A stretch of DNA of 25,344 bases from Gemmatimonadota bacterium. GTDB lineage: Bacteria; Gemmatimonadota; Gemmatimonadetes; Gemmatimonadales; GWC2-71-9. Positions 22,791-25,344 of this stretch are shown piece after piece. The first letter of the stretch is position 1; each line of letters starts with the position of its first letter. The notes below the pieces were generated by a model. The model was not told the origin of the DNA. It did not search any database and worked only from the letters and a program-made list of their open reading frames with translations. Where the stretch lies: the NCBI GenBank assembly GCA_003221085.1, contig QHUD01000125.1, forward strand, positions 1 through 25,344, given 5' to 3'. The translations under genes were made by a program, and so were the position numbers.

Positions 22791-23204
22791 TTAGCGCGAG
22801 TAGGCGACGATCTTGTCGAGCACCGAGCGGGCGAAGTCCTTATCCCAGGTGACGGCGCTACGCTTTGCCACTACCTGCACGCGGGTTGTATTGTTGCCCT
22901 CGACCTGGAGCGTGACGCTCACTTCCCGGTCGCCCGCGGTGCCCTCGATTTCCCGCTTCTCCCCCTCGTTCCCCTGCTCGACCTGCGATTTCGTTTGCCG
23001 GATCTTGAGCTGCTCAAATGCCTGGCTGGTGGCGGTCCCGGCACGCTCGACCGGAACGGGGACGACCGACTCGACACCGCGCTGGATAAGGTAGATACCA
23101 CCCCCCGCGCCGGCACCGGCGGCCGCAACGACGCAGCCGGCGAGCAAGAGTGATGCCGAGCAGGCAGCCGCCCGGGACCACGGGGTGGTACTCGATCGCC
23201 GCAT
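22791..23204 (-). CDS. DUF3568-like lipoprotein
   Basis: A 137-residue predicted lipoprotein. The signal region MRRSSTTPWSRAAACSASLL ends in lipobox LLAGC. A glycine/alanine-rich hydrophobic stretch VVAAAGAGAGGGIYLIQRG follows, then a compact alpha/beta domain: TSQAFEQLKIRQTKSQVEQ, REIEGTAGDREVSVTLQVEG, TTRVQVVAKRS and an SVLDKIVAY end. This resembles DUF3568/YbjP-type small lipoproteins with a glycine-zipper-like start. ATG 23204 was preferred because it begins the signal; GGAGGA lies about 10 bases before it. It precedes ilvE by 7 bases in what looks like an operon, although no shared function is evident. Confidence 0.75.
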   Translation of the reverse strand: MRRSSTTPWSRAAACSASLLLAGCVVAAAGAGAGGGIYLIQRGVESVVPVPVERAGTATSQAFEQLKIRQTKSQVEQGNEGEKREIEGTAGDREVSVTLQVEGNNTTRVQVVAKRSAVTWDKDFARSVLDKIVAYSR

Positions 23205-23313
23205 GTCGAGGAATCCTCCGAAGCTGGCTACCTGCCTGCCCCACCGTATCTTGCGCGAATATACCTGGCCCACCGACTCGTCGGCTACCATGCCTCAGGC
23301 TGGTGCGTGTTAG

Positions 23314-23331
23314 CCAGATCACAGAATCTGG
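23314..23331. promoter_or_regulatory. Small palindrome in a divergent intergenic region
   Basis: CCAGAT (23314-23319) and ATCTGG (23326-23331) form a 6-bp inverted repeat with a 6-base spacer, between the divergent lipoprotein and zinc-ribbon genes. It may be an operator. On the minus strand TATATT near 23259-23264 could be a -10 box for the lipoprotein-ilvE operon. Both are weak calls. Confidence 0.25.
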
Positions 23332-23357
23332 GGCCCAAAACGGCAATGTGTAGGTCC

Positions 23358-23744
23358 ATGGAGCAGATCCTCGGCTGGGCCAGGCTGTGGTTCGCGGCGA
23401 AGCGCGACGAGGAGGGTGAAACCCCCCTGCGCAACGGCGCATGGTATCCGGTCTTAAGCAGTGGCGTGAACCGGGCGGTGCTGGAGGTCTCGGGCCAGCG
23501 GGTGCCCGTGCCGCAGGACCTGGTGGAAGTACGCGAAAAACGGCCCGACCGCTTCACCGTGGTGTACCGCACGTACGACGACCCCAATCCCGCGCGCGGC
23601 ACGCGAGCGGACGCGGGGCGTCGCTACGGCGTGTGTCCGAAGTGCGCGACGCGCATCCCCTTCCGCAGCGGCATCATCCCGTCGCGCGCCACCTGTCACA
23701 AGTGCAAGCACGAGGGGATCGTGGCGTGGTGGGAGACGGGGTGA
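23358..23744 (+). CDS. Zinc-ribbon protein of unknown function
   Basis: A 128-residue soluble protein. The C terminus has a clear zinc ribbon: CPKC, then about 15 residues, then CHKC, within GVCPKCATRIPFRSG and ATCHKCKHEGIVAW. The N-terminal two thirds (MEQILGWARLWFAAKRDEEG, NGAWYPVLSSGVNRAVLEVS, VVYRTYDDP) show no recognised domain. ATG 23358 fits the start of the predicted helix; 23346 is an alternative. The type of ribbon is common in nucleic-acid-binding or structural proteins, but no function can be assigned. It is transcribed divergently from the lipoprotein-ilvE genes. Confidence 0.7.
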   Translation: MEQILGWARLWFAAKRDEEGETPLRNGAWYPVLSSGVNRAVLEVSGQRVPVPQDLVEVREKRPDRFTVVYRTYDDPNPARGTRADAGRRYGVCPKCATRIPFRSGIIPSRATCHKCKHEGIVAWWETG

Positions 23745-23933
23745 CAGGCTGGCGCCCCCGCCCCCGTTCTGGTCGGCATGACCGCTGTGATGCAGATTCT
23801 CCCGTCGAACTCGCTCCATGCAAGCCCTCCTCGCGCCGTCCGCGGCGCCACTTGTGGCGGCCTGTTCGACAAGGAAGATTTACCGCGCTCAGTCGCCCTA
23901 GCCGACACACCCACGATCACCCGTAGGCGATCC

Positions 23934-24581
23934 ATGCGAAACCCGGCCCTCGTGTTGGCCTCTCTCCTCATCGGCGGTAGCCTTCCGGGCCTACTCCACG
24001 GGCAGGCGCCCGATTCATCGAAAGACGGCAGCGTACTCACTCCAGGCGACTCCGTGTGGATCATCGTCTGGCGCAAGCCCGATTTCACGGGGGAGTTCGC
24101 GGTCGCCGCGGACGGCTCCATTTCGCACCCGGTGTATCGCACTGTGATGGTGGGTGGCGTGCCCTTGGCCGCGGCCGAGGCCAACCTGCGCTCCCTCCTG
24201 GAGAAGTTCGATCGGGAGCCCCAGTTCGTAATGATGCCCCTGCTCCGGGTGGCGGTCGAGGGCGAAGTCAATCGGCCCAGCATGTACGCGTTGGGTCCGA
24301 AGACGACCATCTCTGAAGCGGTCGGGCGCGCCGGCGGGCCCACCCAGTTCGGGCGCCTGGATCGAGTCCGGCTGCTGCGCAGTGGCGCCAAGGGAGGACA
24401 CACGCAGATGCTATTGAACCTTACACACCTAGAGTCCGGGGCCGCGCAGATGCCGATCCGGTCGGGCGATCAGATCCTGGTGGAGCGCAAGCGATCCATC
24501 TTCTCCCAGGTGATTCTTCCCACCGTAACCGTGATCGGAGCGTTGGCTTCCGTCGGGATCTTCATCCACCAGTACAGGTAG
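23934..24581 (+). CDS. Polysaccharide export protein (Wza/OPX type), short form
   Basis: A 215-residue protein with a signal peptide (ALVLASLLIGGSLPGLLHGQA). A polysaccharide export domain (about 38-115) follows: LTPGDSVWIIVWRKPDFTGE, AADGSISHPVY and AEANLRSLLEKF. One SLBB-like domain (about 118-190) reads LRVAVEGEVNRPSMYAL, TTISEAVGRAGGPT and RSGDQILVERK. A C-terminal hydrophobic helix (VTVIGALASVGIFIHQY) closes it. Wza-family proteins form the outer-membrane channel for capsule or exopolysaccharide. This one is short, with one SLBB and no lipobox, similar to the minimal OPX types. ATG 23934 begins the signal peptide; 189 bases of leader precede it. A convergent P-loop gene follows. Confidence 0.82.
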   Translation: MRNPALVLASLLIGGSLPGLLHGQAPDSSKDGSVLTPGDSVWIIVWRKPDFTGEFAVAADGSISHPVYRTVMVGGVPLAAAEANLRSLLEKFDREPQFVMMPLLRVAVEGEVNRPSMYALGPKTTISEAVGRAGGPTQFGRLDRVRLLRSGAKGGHTQMLLNLTHLESGAAQMPIRSGDQILVERKRSIFSQVILPTVTVIGALASVGIFIHQYR

Positions 24582-24610
24582 GCCAGAGACCAGCCGCGAC
24601 GAGCCCGACG

Positions 24611-25344
24611 TCACCTCAGCTCGCGGGCCTCCCGGTCCGCGGTGGCTCGGCGTGCTGAGGATCCCAAGAACTCCTCGAACGCGGCAGCGAGACTATTGGC
24701 GAGCGCGTCCAGGTCCTCGCGTCCCCGGTTTCGCACGGCGACCACTTGGATAGCGGCGCCTTCATCGGTCAGCATTTGCAGCGTCGCCTTGACCTGCTGC
24801 AACGCCCGCTGAGCCCGTTCCCACGCATCGTCCGCTGACCGGGTCCGCTCGAGACGGCTCTGGCCATTCTTGCGGAGATCGAGCCGTGCCCTTACCGCCG
24901 CGATGTCGGCCTCGATCAGGGCGACGACGACGGGCGTGGACCGCTGCCGGGCGAGCTCCGCGAGGATCCCGGCGGTGCTGGCGGACCTCGCACTGAACCC
25001 GATCGACCAGAGCGCGTTGAGCTGACCTTCGTCGAAGATGTGTGCTCCCGCCCGGCGATCGGTCTTCCGGAGCAGGGAGGACATGAACAGCCAGTTGACT
25101 ATGAGGCGGAGGACATCTGCCGCGGAGGCCTGGCGTGTGGCCAGGATCGCTCTCAGAGAGCGGACGGCGGATGCAGGGTGGAAGACCGCCTCCGCCGTCA
25201 CCAGCCGGAGTTTGAGCAGCAGCCGTTGCCAGGCGCGCATCTCGTGATCCACCGAATAGGTCGGTTGCTCGACCCGCCATCCCCGCTGTTCCAGGATCTC
25301 GGCGACCCGGTGGGAGATCGTCGACTTCCCCACGCCGGCCAACC
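24611..25344 (-). CDS. P-loop NTPase / kinase-like protein, N terminus cut by window edge
   Basis: The frame is open to the window end, so the first residues are missing. About 243 residues are seen. It begins with a Walker A motif, AGVGKSTISHRVAEIL, just at the edge. Then come QPTYSVDHEMRAWQRLLLKL, IFDEGQLNALWSIGF (a Walker-B-like or DExx region), VVVALIEADIAAVRARLDLR with the lid-like arginines NGQSRLERTRSADD, and a C-terminal helical tail. The order resembles thymidylate/adenylate kinase-like or sulfotransferase-like P-loop proteins found in polysaccharide gene clusters. The exact substrate cannot be told. It converges with the export gene, 29 bases apart. Confidence 0.65.
   Translation of the reverse strand, partial: LAGVGKSTISHRVAEILEQRGWRVEQPTYSVDHEMRAWQRLLLKLRLVTAEAVFHPASAVRSLRAILATRQASAADVLRLIVNWLFMSSLLRKTDRRAGAHIFDEGQLNALWSIGFSARSASTAGILAELARQRSTPVVVALIEADIAAVRARLDLRKNGQSRLERTRSADDAWERAQRALQQVKATLQMLTDEGAAIQVVAVRNRGREDLDALANSLAAAFEEFLGSSARRATADREARELR

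Overview
The window is a GC-rich bacterial chromosome segment, roughly two-thirds G+C by eye, with weak Shine-Dalgarno signals and many ATGA/GTGA start-stop overlaps. Gene content (HDFNN-type hybrid kinases, holB-moaC, many lipoproteins, LysM transglycosylases) would fit a soil Gemmatimonadota-like genome. That assignment is inference; there is no rRNA or other phylogenetic marker here.

Positions 1-5850 are an accessory, heavily rearranged zone. It opens with the 3' end of a zinc-type dehydrogenase and gene debris. Next comes a minus-strand array of small gene cassettes (a DoxX-family membrane protein and a four-helix membrane protein) separated by an integron-type attC site with textbook folding (1147-1236); the array also holds a half attC and a weaker third one. 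Then follows a remnant of a tRNA-targeted integrative element: fragments of a tRNA-Trp(CCA) gene lie at both ends (2166-2207 and 4001-4084). Between them are a truncated tyrosine integrase, an intact CHRD-domain protein, a lipoprotein stub and a truncated metallo-beta-lactamase. A tRNA-Leu-like 3' half follows, then an IS110-family (IS1111-group) element with 12-bp subterminal inverted repeats and a structured noncoding tail that is a good candidate for its guide (bridge/seek) RNA.

Positions 5926-14955 are a phosphorelay cluster. Two small Rcp1-type response regulators alternate with two large hybrid histidine kinases in one plus-strand operon, and a third hybrid kinase converges on it. Each kinase has sensor PAS and/or GAF domains, HisKA, HATPase and a C-terminal receiver, so phosphate could flow between the kinases and the free receivers.

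Positions 15025-25344 look like ordinary core chromosome: a Kef/YbaL-type cation:proton antiporter with an RCK module; holB and moaC overlapping by 4 bp; a membrane-anchored lytic transglycosylase; an elaborate inverted-repeat terminator; then a minus-strand run of a DUF3568-like lipoprotein, ilvE, two small uncharacterised proteins and a LysM/MltD-like lipoprotein transglycosylase. The window ends with a zinc-ribbon protein, a short Wza-type polysaccharide export protein and a partial P-loop kinase-like protein, perhaps the edge of an exopolysaccharide locus.

The most interesting material is in the first 6 kb, where three recombination systems (integron cassettes, tRNA-site tyrosine recombination, RNA-guided IS1111 transposition) have left traces side by side.
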